In this document: positions 40,005-53,700 of the stretch, in pieces
Layout: the number at the start of each line of letters is the position of its first letter
Position numbering within the stretch: position 1 is the first letter of the stretch
Assembly (NCBI RefSeq): GCF_001039355.2
Contig: NW_019775481.1
Coordinates: 160,002 to 224,001 of the forward strand
DNA: 64,000 nt
Reading direction: 5' to 3'
Source: Lingula anatina
Taxonomy: Eukaryota > Brachiopoda > Lingulata > Lingulida > Lingulidae
The notes under the pieces: generated by a model
The model's input: only the letters and a program-made list of their open reading frames with translations
What the model was told of the DNA's origin: nothing
Databases searched by the model: none
Program-made: the position numbers and the translations under genes

Positions 40005-40121
40005 TCGATAGAGAATAGACTGGCAGTTTTGGGCCTTGGGGAACCCTATGCCAAAAAATAAATAATTTTTTTTTAAATAAATAAATAAATAGTTACTACT
40101 ATACAAAAAGTGAATACATTT

Positions 40122-40177
40122 TCTGCCTTGATGTCTTGGACGTGACAGCTCTGCCTTGATGTCTTGGACGTGACAGC
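40122..40177. repeat. 28-bp tandem duplication downstream of EXOSC4
   Basis: Two adjacent identical copies (40122-40149 and 40150-40177) of a unit starting TCTGCCTTGATGTCTTGG, in the predicted 3' UTR. Confidence 0.9.
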
Positions 40178-40423
40178 CAGTTACCGTGATTTTTTTTTTA
40201 GAAAACCAGGGATGTGGTTGCCAGATAATTATGATTTTTGTAAGAAGAGAGGAAATCGCAAAAAGTATTGGATTACAGTAAGACCTGCTTCTATGTACAT
40301 GGTACTTTTAGGAAGATGTATGGAATCTGTAAAGATTAATTGTCTAGTTTTTAAAATCCTGATTCATGGCCTTTAGAAATTCACTTTAATGTGGTTGTAT
40401 TTTTGTAGAAGCAAAAGTTTCTA

Positions 40424-40429
40424 AATAAA
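40424..40429 (+). terminator. Candidate EXOSC4 polyadenylation signal
   Basis: AATAAA about 420 bp after the stop. Earlier AATAAA hexamers occur in an A-rich run at about 40055-40090, so the site used is uncertain. Confidence 0.4.
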
Positions 40430-40680
40430 TCATGTATCATTTCGTAATCCTGTCAGCACAGTTTTTTCTCCTACAAATATGATATCAGTTGGGATGACAG
40501 ATTGTTGAAGGCATATTTTCATCGCTTTTCTGTAAATGCTTGATGGATGTTTAAAAAATACTTTAAAGCGTACACTGAAACATCTTAAGCTGTCTAACTC
40601 AGTAGACTGTTCTGAGTGTAAGACTATGTTCCCATAAACCCATCATGCCAGCTGGATCGCTCTAACTGGGTTAATAAGAC

Positions 40681-40923
40681 TGGATTCCATGCCTAGACCG
40701 ATCCATCTGGATCGGTCTAAACCCCTGGGGAGTCTCACTATATTGCTATCAACTTAACCGGTTTAAATGTCTGTCACGCCTACCAAATCAGCTAGGGGGT
40801 AAAGATAATTACCCCCTAACAGCTTTACTAGGCATGACAGACATTTAAGGTGGTTAAGTTGATAGCAATTTAGTGAGACTCCACAGGGAGATAGATCGAT
40901 CCAAATATCTGTGGGAATGGTCC
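40681..40923. mobile_element. Foldback hairpin element, copy 1
   Basis: A ~243-bp near-palindrome. Left arm (GATCGGTCTAAACCCCTGGG...) pairs with the right arm ending ...CACAGGGAGATAGATCGATC. The inner stem pairs CTAGGGGGTAA with TTACCCCCTAACAG. Termini resemble TTCCATGCCTAGA on the left and TCTGTGGGAATGGTCCC on the right. It is non-coding. Confidence 0.8.
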
Positions 40924-41135
40924 CTAACTTTCGACTACTTTAAATAGAAATTCTGCTGATTTCCCAATTCAATATGGCAATCTTGGAATAGGGTTTGTCC
41001 TCTTTTATTTCCTCGCTTGTTTTAAGGGGCACTATTCAAGAAAATAATGTGGAAAATGTGCTTACTGCGTATTATAGATTTGTTGCGTATAATGAATGGT
41101 CTTTAGTTTCAACGAATTTATTTACTATTAAACTT

Positions 41136-41435
41136 GGTTCCTATACATAGATTGATCCATCTGGATCGATCTAACTCCCTGGGGAGTTTCACTAAATTGT
41201 TATCAACTGACCGGCTTAAATGTCTGTCACGCCTACCAAATCAGCTAGGGGATAAAGATAATTACCCCCTAACAGCTTTAGTAGGCGACAATGAAGCCGG
41301 TCAAATTGGCAGCAATTTAGTGAGACTTCCCAGGGATATAGAACGATACAAATATCTATGGGAATGGTCCCTTACACCGCATTCCCACAGATTTGGATCG
41401 ATCCATCTGGATCGACCTATCTCCCTGGGGGTACA
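41136..41435. mobile_element. Foldback hairpin element, copy 2, and adjacent partial copy 3
   Basis: 41136-41370 is a full hairpin of the same family as 40681-40923, with many substitutions and a damaged right arm. A partial copy follows at 41380-41435, containing the inner palindrome GATCGATCCATCTGGATCGA and the CTCCCTGGGG core. Confidence 0.75.
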
Positions 41436-44221
41436 CGTAGCTTTCTCCCACCAGTCACCACAAACAGAAGTCATTTATGCTCCACCGGAACAAATTTCAA
41501 AACCCCAAAAATAAATGCAATTAACTGGACTTTGCCTTTCAAACTGAACACGATAAGTGACATGCTACACCATTAAGGACAAGGAAACGACCGAACGAAA
41601 ATTGATTGCAGCATTACGGTAGAGCATGTATTTTGTTGGTTTGGGAGGATTTCAAACTTGTTGCAATCAATTTCCTTGTTTTTTTCCTCTCTCTGTGATG
41701 TACTTAGTCCTTTTCCTAGTTGTTCATTGGATGTATTTATTTGCTTGTTGCAAATGCTTGGCGGTTTTAGTGTGCAAAACAAATTGCCATCATTGTGAAT
41801 TTTTGTTCCTTTTGGATTCCAACCGTCTTTGATCTTTAAAAAAGAAGACAAGGTCACGGGAGCTATTAACATTGTTTTCCTGCTTTCCTTTTAAGAAACG
41901 GACAAAAGCACTTAAAAGGAAGCTTCCCAAAACCTATATATAGGTTAACATTAAAATGCACAAAAGCACCAATTTCCTAAATGGTATTTAAATCTTGCAA
42001 GTAAGATGAAATCTTTCTTTCCACTAGGGATAATGGGATGTTTTCTTTCATCAAGCTGGTTTCATTTGCGTTTTGTGAAAAACAAGCAATTATTAGAACC
42101 ATGCTTTTGGACGTAAGTAATTTCTACTCTGATGCTCCTTCACAGTAACGTTGAGGAGCAACGGAAATACTGGAATTGAACTCCTCATTTCAATATTGGG
42201 TATGTCATGGAGCTCTACTTTAAACTATGGAATATCACATGCCAACATATTTCATTACGTTTTGGCGCAGTCAAGTTTTGTTTGCAAATGGAAGTATTGA
42301 AAAAGGTTGAAGGTCTACTGGGACCATAAATTGTACACTTACGATTGTTTGCTTTTAGGCAAATGCTTCTTTGTATCTCTGTTTTCCTGGAAGGGAGTCT
42401 TTGCCAGGTTTCGGTAGACCTTGCCCGCTTTTCTAGGTATCTGTTTGTATCTAGATTTCTCTCCATAATGGAGGTAAAACTATATTATTGCAAAAAAAAA
42501 AAAAAAAAATGAAAGAGGAAGAAAAAAAGAAATCATAAAAACATCCGTCATTTCCAGACGTTCGAACACTCCCATCTCTCCTTAAACTTACAAAATATAA
42601 TAAAAGTGATACGTAAAAATGATATGATGCTCTTATTTCATCTCCTGTCACAAAGAGGTCTGTCGATTGAATTTCGATAACCGGCTGTTCTGTGCCAACA
42701 TGAGGTCTCATAGAATTGATTGGATAATGGAATACTAATAGGTTTTGTCTCGAAATTAGTGCAAAATTGTGTAGTCAGAAATAGCTTACAAAGTTAATTT
42801 CATTATTAGCCCATTAATTACTTTACGTCAATTTTAGTTTTAGTAGACCTAACACTCCACTGCGGTTGAATTTACCTTTATTTCCCCTTTCCAGTGATTA
42901 GATCATACCACAACACAAAATCTGAAGAGTGGCTGAAAGCTTTTGCTGTAAAAGGCTTATATTGTACGCTCTACTAAAGGTTTCTCTAGCTACATGTAGC
43001 TGTTACAAAACTGTACGAAAGACGTCTAATGTAAACTATATGTTTACAGCAAGAGAAGACCTCTGTTAGAAAGTGCTTATTTGGCACTATGCAATCGTTT
43101 TGTTATCTCACGGATATCCTGTGGTTATTGATCACAAGGATTAAACTTCCAGCAATTTGGACATTTAAAGGCAAAGAAAATAAAAGTTTCCGTTGCACGC
43201 AGTTCTTTTCTTGGAAATTACAGCGACTCGTTTACAGCCCCACAATGAGTGCTAAAACTTTATACAGCAAAAAATTAATTTTTCTGGAGAAAACTCTTAA
43301 TCATCAAGGTACACCAAATTCAAAACCGTCAATAAAACACGACCTCCATTACAAACCCGTCTTTGAGTTCTTGGCTTTCAAATTTTGAGCCGCTTTCGCA
43401 ATAGAAGTGAATATCCCTAAACGATAGCTGGCGTAAACATTGCGGTTAACGCTTACCCTTTAGCTAGCAGCAGCTTCTAGCACGAAAGAAGTATCAAATA
43501 CAGAAATGAAATAAAAGGTTTATTTCAGCTTATCAGCATTATATACCTATGTATACTTGTAATGCACTTTTACAGAATTTCACTTAATTAAGCATTACTT
43601 ACGAAACGATTTCCAATTTATTAACTTGAAAAGCAAAGCCACGTCTACCAATTTTTAGATTTTTAAGGTTTTTGTTTTAACACCAGAAAGAGAAGACAAT
43701 AGCTTAAATATTGATGATTTGACAGACTTGCACTATTCGAATGACTTTAGTAAAATTCTAATACCAGTTTGGTATTTGGTCTGGGTGCAGCTGATTTGTC
43801 TCTGAAAACTGCACTCTCAGAATCAAAAAGCGACCTCCGACCCCTTTCTAATATTATTTTAAGAATTTGAACTGGATAGCATTTCTGAATTAATTGGTTA
43901 AATTAGAAATCATCTAAACCACGCTTAAAAAAACTGACGTTAATAATAGTCCGGTGGCTTAAGGAAAAAATCGTGACACGGCGGATAAAAGCACCAAATT
44001 TGGCATGTAGTTACCTTTTGACATTCTAAATCAAATTAGAGCCGTAGCCCTCTCAAACAGTTTACCGTTTGGTCAAAAAATCCAAAATGGCAGCCAATTT
44101 ATGGAATTCTATAGAAATATGTACATACCTATGTTGATTTTTATCAAATAAATTATTTTCTCAGAGTTTTCCACACCCTTATTACCCATTTTATTCCTAA
44201 ATGTCAGATAGCAAACAAGTT

Positions 44222-45290
<1,069 letters not shown>

Positions 45291-46475
45291 CGTACACATA
45301 ATCAAATAATACCAGAGATACACTGAGTACAATTTAAATGTAGTTAACTTTAGATCGTTTTTAAATGTTTTTCATATCCTGTTTATCCTTATGAAAGACT
45401 CATTGTGTGTAGAAAGTGTATCACCCCATTTCCATAGATTTTTAGATCGATATATCCCTGTGGGGAGTCTCACTAGATTACTGTCAGCCTGGCCGGCTTA
45501 AGCGTCTGTTCCTATAGTTGTACATGTTCTAGTATTCCTATGCCATATGGCGGCCATCTTGGATTTTTCAAAAAGTCCAAGGACAGTCGCTTGTTATCTG
45601 ACATGTATGCATAATATGGGTAATAAGGATGTGGAAAACAGTGAGAAAATACTTTATTTGATAAAAATCAACATAGGTATGTATATATATTTCTACAGAA
45701 TTTCACAAATTGGCGGCCATTTTGGATTTTTTGGCCAAACGGTAACTTTTTTCCGTGGGCTACGGCTCTAATTTGATTTAGTATGTCAAAAGGTACCCAC
45801 ATGCAAAATTTGGTGCTTTTATCCGCCGTGTCACGATTTGGCCATTTTTTTACCCTAAGCCACTGGACTATAATGCATATGACAACTGAACGTGATGGCA
45901 AATGAGTCTACTTAATGGCGGTCATCATTCAAATTGACAATGACATAGTCAGGAGCAGTTTTGCATAAAACAACCGCTTACACTGTAAATCTCTTCGCTA
46001 ATGGAGCTTAGAGAGATGTATAAGTGTAATGGAATTAATCCTACCCGCCGTGTATAATGACGCGCGGAGGAACTGCACCGACACAACCCTGTCTAGAGGT
46101 TTCACAAAAGTAATGGTGTATGATAGGCGACAGAGTAGTTTGATCTATGAGGAATGGGAAATGAAGTCTCCGGTCGAGTCTGGTCTGAGTAAACGGGGGT
46201 TTCGTGAGCACACAAAAGAGACGCCCTCAAAGATATACTTCAGTAATTCTAAATTGTCTGAGATGAACCTCATCCTACAAAAAATACGTTTCCCGCAAAG
46301 TCGGAGAATTTGTTTGAAGCAGGCTGGTGCCTTTACACCCGACTGACTTTAAACAACAGTGATCGGCCCAAATCGTTTCAGCGACGGCCAAATAGAAACG
46401 AGAGACAACGGGGTCTCTCGGGAAATTTTGTAGCCTGATAACGCGAGATCTCGATGAGATCTTGATGCAGTTTAA

Positions 46476-46734
46476 GGGACCATTCCCAGACCCTTTCGTA
46501 CTAAGTGTGGATCGATCTATCTCCAAGGGGATTCTCGCTAAATTGCAATTAACTTTAGCGGCTTAGATGTTTGTAACGCCTACTGAAGCTGCTGGGGGGG
46601 GGGGGTAAATAACTATCGTTTTGCAGCTTCATTAGGCGTGCCAGATATATAAGCCACTTAAGCTGAAAGCAATTTAGCGAGAAACCCCTTGGAGATGGAT
46701 CGATCCTGTAAGATTGTTCTAGGCATGGGAACCC
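46476..46734. mobile_element. Foldback hairpin element, copy 5
   Basis: A ~259-bp hairpin. Left terminus GGGACCATTCCCAGA and right terminus TCTAGGCATGGGAACCC. Arms include GGATCGATCTATCTCCAAGG against CCTTGGAGATGGATCGATCC, and an inner AACGCCTACTGAAGC against GCTTCATTAGGCGT. It is the most complete member in this window. Confidence 0.8.
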
Positions 46735-46788
46735 AGTCTAAGACATGTCGACCAAGCCTGATTCTTAAAAGTTGTTCTGTTTCGGCAT

Positions 46789-47270
46789 TCCTTTGAGAGT
46801 GTACTAACACAATCTTTCACCGTCTGGTACGGTACTGCTACAGCAGAGGACAAGAATCGCCTCAGTCGTGTAGTTAAAACTGCCAGGCGCATGGTAGGTA
46901 GGGACTTGCCGTCAATTGAATGTTTGTATACGAGACGAGTGCTAAAGAAAGTGAAGTCAATCACGGGTGACCCTGGTCAAACAGCGAATAGCCTACTTAT
47001 GCATATGTCATCATCCGACTACGGTCATTAAAAGCAACCTCCACGCGCACTAAAATATATAGTTTTAATCCATCAGCAGTACGTATTTTTAATGAATAAA
47101 ATGTATTTTAATTACCGTCTGGTACGGTACTGCTCCATCAGCACTACGTATTTTTAATGAACAAAATGTATTTTAATTATTCCATTGTTTTACATTTTAT
47201 CGACAGATCATACCAATTTTCATTTTATACTTGTATAAATATGACAATAAATTATTATTATTATTATTCA
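46789..47270 (+). pseudogene. Degenerate 3' end of a non-LTR retrotransposon (LINE)
   Basis: The frame from about 46791 reads SFESVLTQSFTVWYG, then DKNRLSRVVKTARRMVGRDL and SIECLYTRRVLKKVKSITGD, matching the conserved C-terminal tail after the reverse transcriptase of LINEs common in marine animals. It meets a stop at the end of the SSSDYGH stretch, with continuing homology (RTKIYSFNPSAVRIFNE) in another frame. A ~70-bp piece of the tail is repeated (around 47070 and 47135). It ends in an ATT-rich 3' tract (47247-47268). It is 5'-truncated and inactive. Confidence 0.8.
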
Positions 47271-47379
47271 CCATTTTCAAGGTCCGAACCTATTGTAAAA
47301 GAGCTTGTGACAGTAACTGTCCATTTGTCAGAGTTTAGAAGAAAAAGGAGAGGAAAGTTAAGGGATCTTTCAGAATGAG

Positions 47380-47470
47380 TTATGTCGATCCAGCTAATGG
47401 GTACTAACTCAAAGGGGACTCTTGCTGAATGCAATCAGATTAATCACACCTCCTCTTGGCGAGAGCCCCC
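47380..47470. mobile_element. Half copy of a foldback hairpin element
   Basis: Matches the left arm of the element at 59880-60108: GGGGACTCTTGCTGAATGC, then AATCAGATTAATCACACC and CTCCTCTTGG. No opposing arm follows. Confidence 0.6.
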
Positions 47471-50272
47471 GTGGAGTGCGTGCTCAGTAGTTAGTACGAT
47501 AGATTCATTGTGGACGCTATGGTCTTCTTTGTTTTACAGCCCAATCAGTAAGCCTGCTCCTGTGTTTTATGCCTGTTTTACTTGAGGTATCTTCTCTGAT
47601 GTCCTGTTCTGGTCTGTTGTCGTATTCGTGTATCCAGGTGTTAATAGTATTATCCCACTAAGTCAATTGTTACTGTATTCGATACCCAAGTGCACAGCTG
47701 ACATAGAAAAAGTCCTTTAATTTGAAACTATTACATGTATCCTGTAAATACATTTATTTAGAATAACTTTCTCAATCTTTGCATTTTCACTGGAGTTGTC
47801 CTTCCATTGGGTTCAATTAAACAGCACATGCCAAATTAGATGACAAAATAAAGATCGCATTAAGGAAAGTGCTTGTGAAATGGAATCCGTTCGCACGATT
47901 ATAGCACGATTAGAGGAACCCAGTTTTCTGGGAAAGCGACCTTTCCCTATACGTCCCACGATTTTATTGAATTTACATGTATTCCAAAACAAGCATCATC
48001 TGGTTCATCGTCCCACTTAGCTTTGTGCCGCTGGTAACATCTGTGTAACTCTGGCCACATATAGGAAAAGAAGTGGAGAAGTTAGAAGTTTTGTAGCCAG
48101 ACTGACTACGCTGAATTTCAGTTAGGAAATAGCCAGAGAGAGAGAGAAGAAAAAGAAGAAGAAAAGAAGAAGAAAAAGGACTGGAGTCGAATTGCCTTAG
48201 GAAAGTTACAAACAAACAGAGAATGAAACAGACATGCGATAAAATTGTAGTAAATAACAAAAACGAAAAAAAAAAGCTGGCTAATGTGTCTTGTTAGTAC
48301 AGGTAAAAAAAAAACAAACGAACGAAGAAAACATCTACTGTACCTCACAGAAATCAATCGTTTAAATTAGCACATATTGTATTGGTAAAATAAACAGAAT
48401 CAATGTATCTTGTATTCAGACTGCAACACAATAGAAAGGCCATTATTCCAGGAAAGAATGGTGATATAACCAACTTAAAAGCAATCTGTTGTGATGTTTC
48501 TTACATCTCGCAACACTTTTCATTATCTTTTGTTTGACATAAAAATGGTGTGACACAAAAAAGGCGTTGAACAAACCACAAACATAATCCTCATGCCACC
48601 TTATAGAATTGCTCTGAAAGCGTGTTGATGCAACCGCATTCGCCATAAAAAAGCGCATAGTAATTAAAATCAATAACAGACTTTGGTACACAATGTGTTT
48701 TCCATTCTCAGGTTCGTCTCTCGGCTCTAGCTGCTTGCTTCTGTCGCGTAGGAAGACTGATCTAACGCCGCCAGAAATTAACCTTATATGTGTCCTAAAA
48801 TTTCAATAAGATAATCTAAAGGCGCTTTCTTTGCATTTATTTCTAGCACTGTCCGCGTGTCAGTAAAATATTGTCATATCAAGTCTATTAAGTCAATAAG
48901 TTTGTCTTTTATTTCTGTCCTTTATTTCTTAAAGCGAATTTTGGTATTGAAATCCAGTGACTTTAAATGTGCATGTTTACATGTTTACATAGAGCATTTT
49001 TACTTTGTTATTGGTTTTATAGACATCGATATTATGCTTCACTCTGTCCATGGAGGTATATAAATGTGTGTGTGTGTGTGAGTGTGTTTATTTGGTAAAA
49101 ACTTCAAAATACGAACTAAAATCGAAAAGATACAGTGTTTTGACTGAATGAAAAGGTGGATTTTTATTGACAAATGCGACCGAAATTTCATGAAATGTGC
49201 CAACAATTCACTCTCCTTTTTTCAGGCTCAGAATGCAAGTTTGAACTTTTCAATTGAGGTTGATGTGAAAAGACACAAGTGAGTGCAATATTAAGGGACA
49301 AGTAATTACGACAATACATGTACCTCCCGCTTATGCCCCTTCCCACTACACACACACACACATCGAGCCATGCGATATCTCGGTCAAGAGATGAATAACA
49401 AACCAAATATTTAGGATGATTGATTCTTGCCCATTGAATGCCGTTTTCATTTACTATACCAACCCCATGTGGGGTTTTATGATTTCAAATTAACTAATTG
49501 ACAAGCTAATCAAAATTGCAATTCGAATGATTGATAAGAATACAAAAATATGGCGTAGCCAAGATTTTATGTCATTTGTATATAAACTAGTTTTATGGAG
49601 TTGACGTTTTACACACTACACGTTTGATTCTGAATCGTTAATCTAGTGAACGCCACTAGATTCATGCTTGAACTTTAGTTGACTCCACACGCTACTACTA
49701 GAAGTTCATGCTGACAGCGCATCGTTTCAATGGAGACAGAGGGCAGAACTTTCGGACAAGCTAGACCGGATTATAATCCTCTGAAGTCAAGGCAGACAGA
49801 GGCAGATGACCGCCTTAGACACAACTTGGACATTAAAATTATATGTAAAAGCTCAAAGTAAAGCGGGTGTTTCTCTATCTGTTACTGAAATCAAACCGCT
49901 TTCTACTCCCCTCTATACGCACCATTTTGCCACTCCGTAATAATGAATCCATATCGAAATACCCTTAGTATCTTTATTAATCGATATGAACCAATAAATG
50001 GGCCACAACAACCCAATAAAATAGAGATATTTCGCTCCGAGGCAGTTGAATTTTAAACGATCATTCAGTTATCCGGTTTCTGTTTTCATTTAAAATCTGG
50101 AGCGAATGGACCCTAGCTATTCTCTGTTGCAAATAGCTTTAATCGATAGAACTCATCATGTAAATTAAATTGAAGCCATATTGATTCATTTAGGATTTCG
50201 GGCAATGCGAGTATGTGGTGAGAAAAAAAAGAGCTGAAAATGTCGCGTGTCCTGATAGGGAGAAATGTATCA

Positions 50273-50415
50273 GGCCCGTAGCCAGCAATTTCAAAAGGGG
50301 GGGTGCTTTTTCTGAAAAAGTGGACCTTTTTCCATAAAAACTTGATGTACCTAGATCAAATTTTACCCAGAGTGGACCTTTTGAACCCCCGACCCCCCCC
50401 CTGGCTACAGGCCTG
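50273..50415. mobile_element. 143-bp MITE with GGCCCGTAGCCAG ends, hAT-like
   Basis: Left end GGCCCGTAGCCAG pairs with right end CTGGCTACAGGCC. The direct repeat TGTATCA flanks both sides (50266-50272 and 50416-50422), a 7-bp identity consistent with an 8-bp hAT-type target-site duplication with one change. Poly-G and poly-C tracts sit next to the ends. Confidence 0.7.
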
Positions 50416-50721
50416 TGTATCAACCCTCTTTGTCAAGTCGTGTTCTTTACAGCCTGCAAGAAAACGGACGCACATTGTCAATTGCAAGGCTTCNGGGGGG
50501 GGGGGTGCTTTTTCTGAAAAAGTGGACCTTTTTCCATAAAAACTTGATGCACCTAGATCAAATTTTACCCAGAGTGGACCTTTTCCCAGCAAAAGGGGCG
50601 GTTCTTTTGAACCCCCGACCCCCCCCCCCTGGCTACAGGCCTGTGTATCAACCCTCTTTGTCAAGTCGTGTTCTTTACAGCCTGCAAGAAAACGGACGCA
50701 CATTGTCAATTGCAAGGCTTC
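50298..50721. repeat. Direct duplication around single N at 50494
   Basis: 50298-50493 and 50495-50721 are near-identical copies covering part of the MITE and its right flank. The second has about 25 extra bases (with CCCAGCAAAAGGGGCGGTTC) and a longer C-run. This again suggests overlapping contig ends or two haplotypes. Confidence 0.85.
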
Positions 50722-53700
50722 CAGTCGAAACCTTCTAAATGCTATCAAAATCTCAAATATTTTATCATTTAGGGATGTTGATAGTCAATACTGTTTTTTT
50801 TTCACAAATCACATCAAGACCGAAATTGGGTTGAATCTGATTATGTTTAATTGTATACCAGGGAATCTTATATAAATCTTTCCTAAATAATGCTACCGCA
50901 TGGAATACAAGCACATCGTGGAAAAGCGCCTTTCTTGTAGAACAAAAAATACGGTAAGGAAACGGAAAATGAAACGCCAACTAAACGTGAAATATATCAA
51001 TATATAACGCGACATTAGTATTTCTTACAATTTAAAAACAGCAAAAAAATAGTATTTAGATAACTCGATCACATATACTGCAGTTTTTCCACCGGATGTA
51101 TCTATTGAAGTCGGTTTGAATACGACGCAAAAAAAAACACCCTTCTGATGATCTATTCGTAGCCATGGCCTTTATACTAAGTTGATGAAAATTATCAGAC
51201 AACTAATAGATGTGATTTGCTGCAATATGCATATTGTTTTTAAAGCTATTTCTGGAATTTCAATGTCTGTATACGGACAATGAGTAGCACCCTGGCCACA
51301 TACGTCATTTCCGCAATAAAAATTCACTTACGTTCCGAAGTCTTCCTTAGGATGTCGCAACGTCATCATTGTTTTAGTAAAAATCTATAGATAGACATTA
51401 AAGTCTAGAAATAACTTGACAAATCTATGTATAGATCTTATACTTAATTGCTCGAGGTTTCCTTTTTTCACTTAATAATGGTATATTCTCCCATCGAAAG
51501 GACGAGTGGTGTTAAGAAATAGAAGAAACAGACAAAGAACACATGAATGAATGAAGATTTCCTAGAAGACAATGTTGTGAGCTTGTAAGCAAATTGCCAC
51601 TTAGATACCAGTTGTCCTTCATGCATTATTCAACAACGATAAATCAAAGTCAAATGTGCTATTGTTGTCTTCATTAATGTCCCACCATTCCTGTCCATCC
51701 CTCACTTCTCTGTAGGAGTGGTGCGGGCAGTGGTCAACTGAACTGGGTTAATTGCCGATGATTTGACCATTGGTCTTGAATTGTTCTCCTCCATGTGCAT
51801 TTACTACACGTGTGATGTATCCTGTTGTTGTTGTTTTGTATTGTTTTTAATCCCAGACACATTATACAGGCACATTAACAACGTTAAATGGACATTATGT
51901 CGTCAATGTATTCAGACAGGTCGAGTTCTATGTTCTTTGACGATTTTGTGAACTTGTGGGAAAGTTGACACTTCGCCACTGAATGCCATAAACTGAAAGC
52001 CGGCCGTACAAACAATTCCCAGACAGAATGAATTATTTACTGAACGTTTTGTTTCCATACTTACCATTATCGCAGAAAAGACATAACGACTGCACAGCTG
52101 TAACAATTGTTAATTTAATAACAGACGAATTCAGAGTTATTTGCAATCCATTTTTATTATCATTTCAATGTCTCACTGTTAGATAAACTTTTATTGTCAC
52201 CCTTAAGTTCGTCACACGATTGATGAGTCTATCTTGGTAATTATGCACTTCTTATCAATTCGTTTAATTGGTTGCTGTCCTTCATTTTGCCCTTGAATAA
52301 TGTAAATGTCGTGTTTTCAAATAAATACCATAAAATGTACATTGGAAGGCAATGAATGCTACTTCAGAGAAATGGTAGTTAATAGCCACTATTCTAGATA
52401 TTCCAAAGTCTCACGCGCGATTTTGCGGGATTTGGTCGACAGTTTGGTCATAACTGTGACAGACAGTTCAGAATTTTATCATCTGAAAAACCTGATTTGA
52501 CAGCGTTCCTAACAATAACGGCCTGTTGATTGTTTGTTGGGTTGAATCAGCTCATATCTATCTTCAAGATAATTTAAACAAAGTGGTTATTTTGAAGATG
52601 GCATGTGACTGTTTACCCCATGGTCGAGGAACTTAAGAGAGAGATAACCTTCAAAAGTTTGATAAAAATGCGGGGCAAATGTCACTTTAAGATATTTATA
52701 TTTGGTTACTATTGTACAATCATGTATATTTTCTCATTTTACCTTTCCCATATTTAATATTAAAGTGCATATTAAACTGCAAAGCGATTCAGTTACGAAA
52801 ATTTATAGCAAATTTTGAAATAACCGGACCGCCCTCGATATATACATGTATAGCGTTGCATTTTTCTGTAACGTTATTCACAAACAACAAACTCAAATTA
52901 AGAGAAGAAGAAATATTGACATTTAACGCTGCAGTTTCAGTTGAACATTTGATATATTAGCAAAAAGAGTTGTTTTCATCAAAATGGGTCGTGTCAGTGC
53001 AATCAATGTTAATATATTGCAAATTGTTCGTTTGTTTAAGGTACTTTTGAGTTCAAATTCATTTATTCAGTATTACAGGCCTACAGGCCAAAAGTAAATC
53101 ACAATTTATAACAATACACTTTGTAAAGCAGACTGGAATAATATCACAGCGGTAAACGAACCAAAGCATTTCATTGAAACCGAGTTTAATTTTTTCTCAC
53201 ATAAAGTGGTAGCAAACTAGTAAGTACTACATGTATTAAATTTGATTGTATTTGACATAAAGGATATGCTATACCTACAAGAAACAATGGGTATCACAAT
53301 TCTGATTTAACCTTTAACATTATTCAGTGGATTCATACAAACGTGCCATACGGACAAACAAAATAGTTCTCATTTTATTAAAAAAATCTCACAGAAGACA
53401 TTCAATGTATCTTATAAAAGATATGATACCTTAAAAAACAATGTGAAAATACATGGAAAAATAAGCAAAGAGGTCAAACGTGCGATATAAAAATCGAATC
53501 ATATAACAAATGGAATGGATGCCACGATATATCCAGAAACTGTTTCTGAATTATGCCTTTACAAATCTGGTGTTCACATGTTCACCAAAATGGCTTGTCA
53601 TATCCCACGGCATTCATGTGGCATGCCTGCACTCTCACGTTCAAGAACTTAGAAAATTGTTTAAAATACTATTTTGTACAGTGTATGTCTTGGTTGTAAA

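Larger units (their letters stand above)
40430..43943. other. Intergenic stretch, mostly unexplained
   Basis: Apart from the hairpin elements listed between 40681 and 41435, no coding exon or repeat family was recognised. An A-run at 42490-42508 and AG-rich sequence follow. Short open frames here lack splice context. Confidence 0.5.

Noticed and set aside
46029-46346. 105-codon plus-strand frame (starts MELILPAVYNDARR)
   Set aside because: Composition is plausible, but no family is recognised, it lies between two mobile elements, and no splice or regulatory context supports it.
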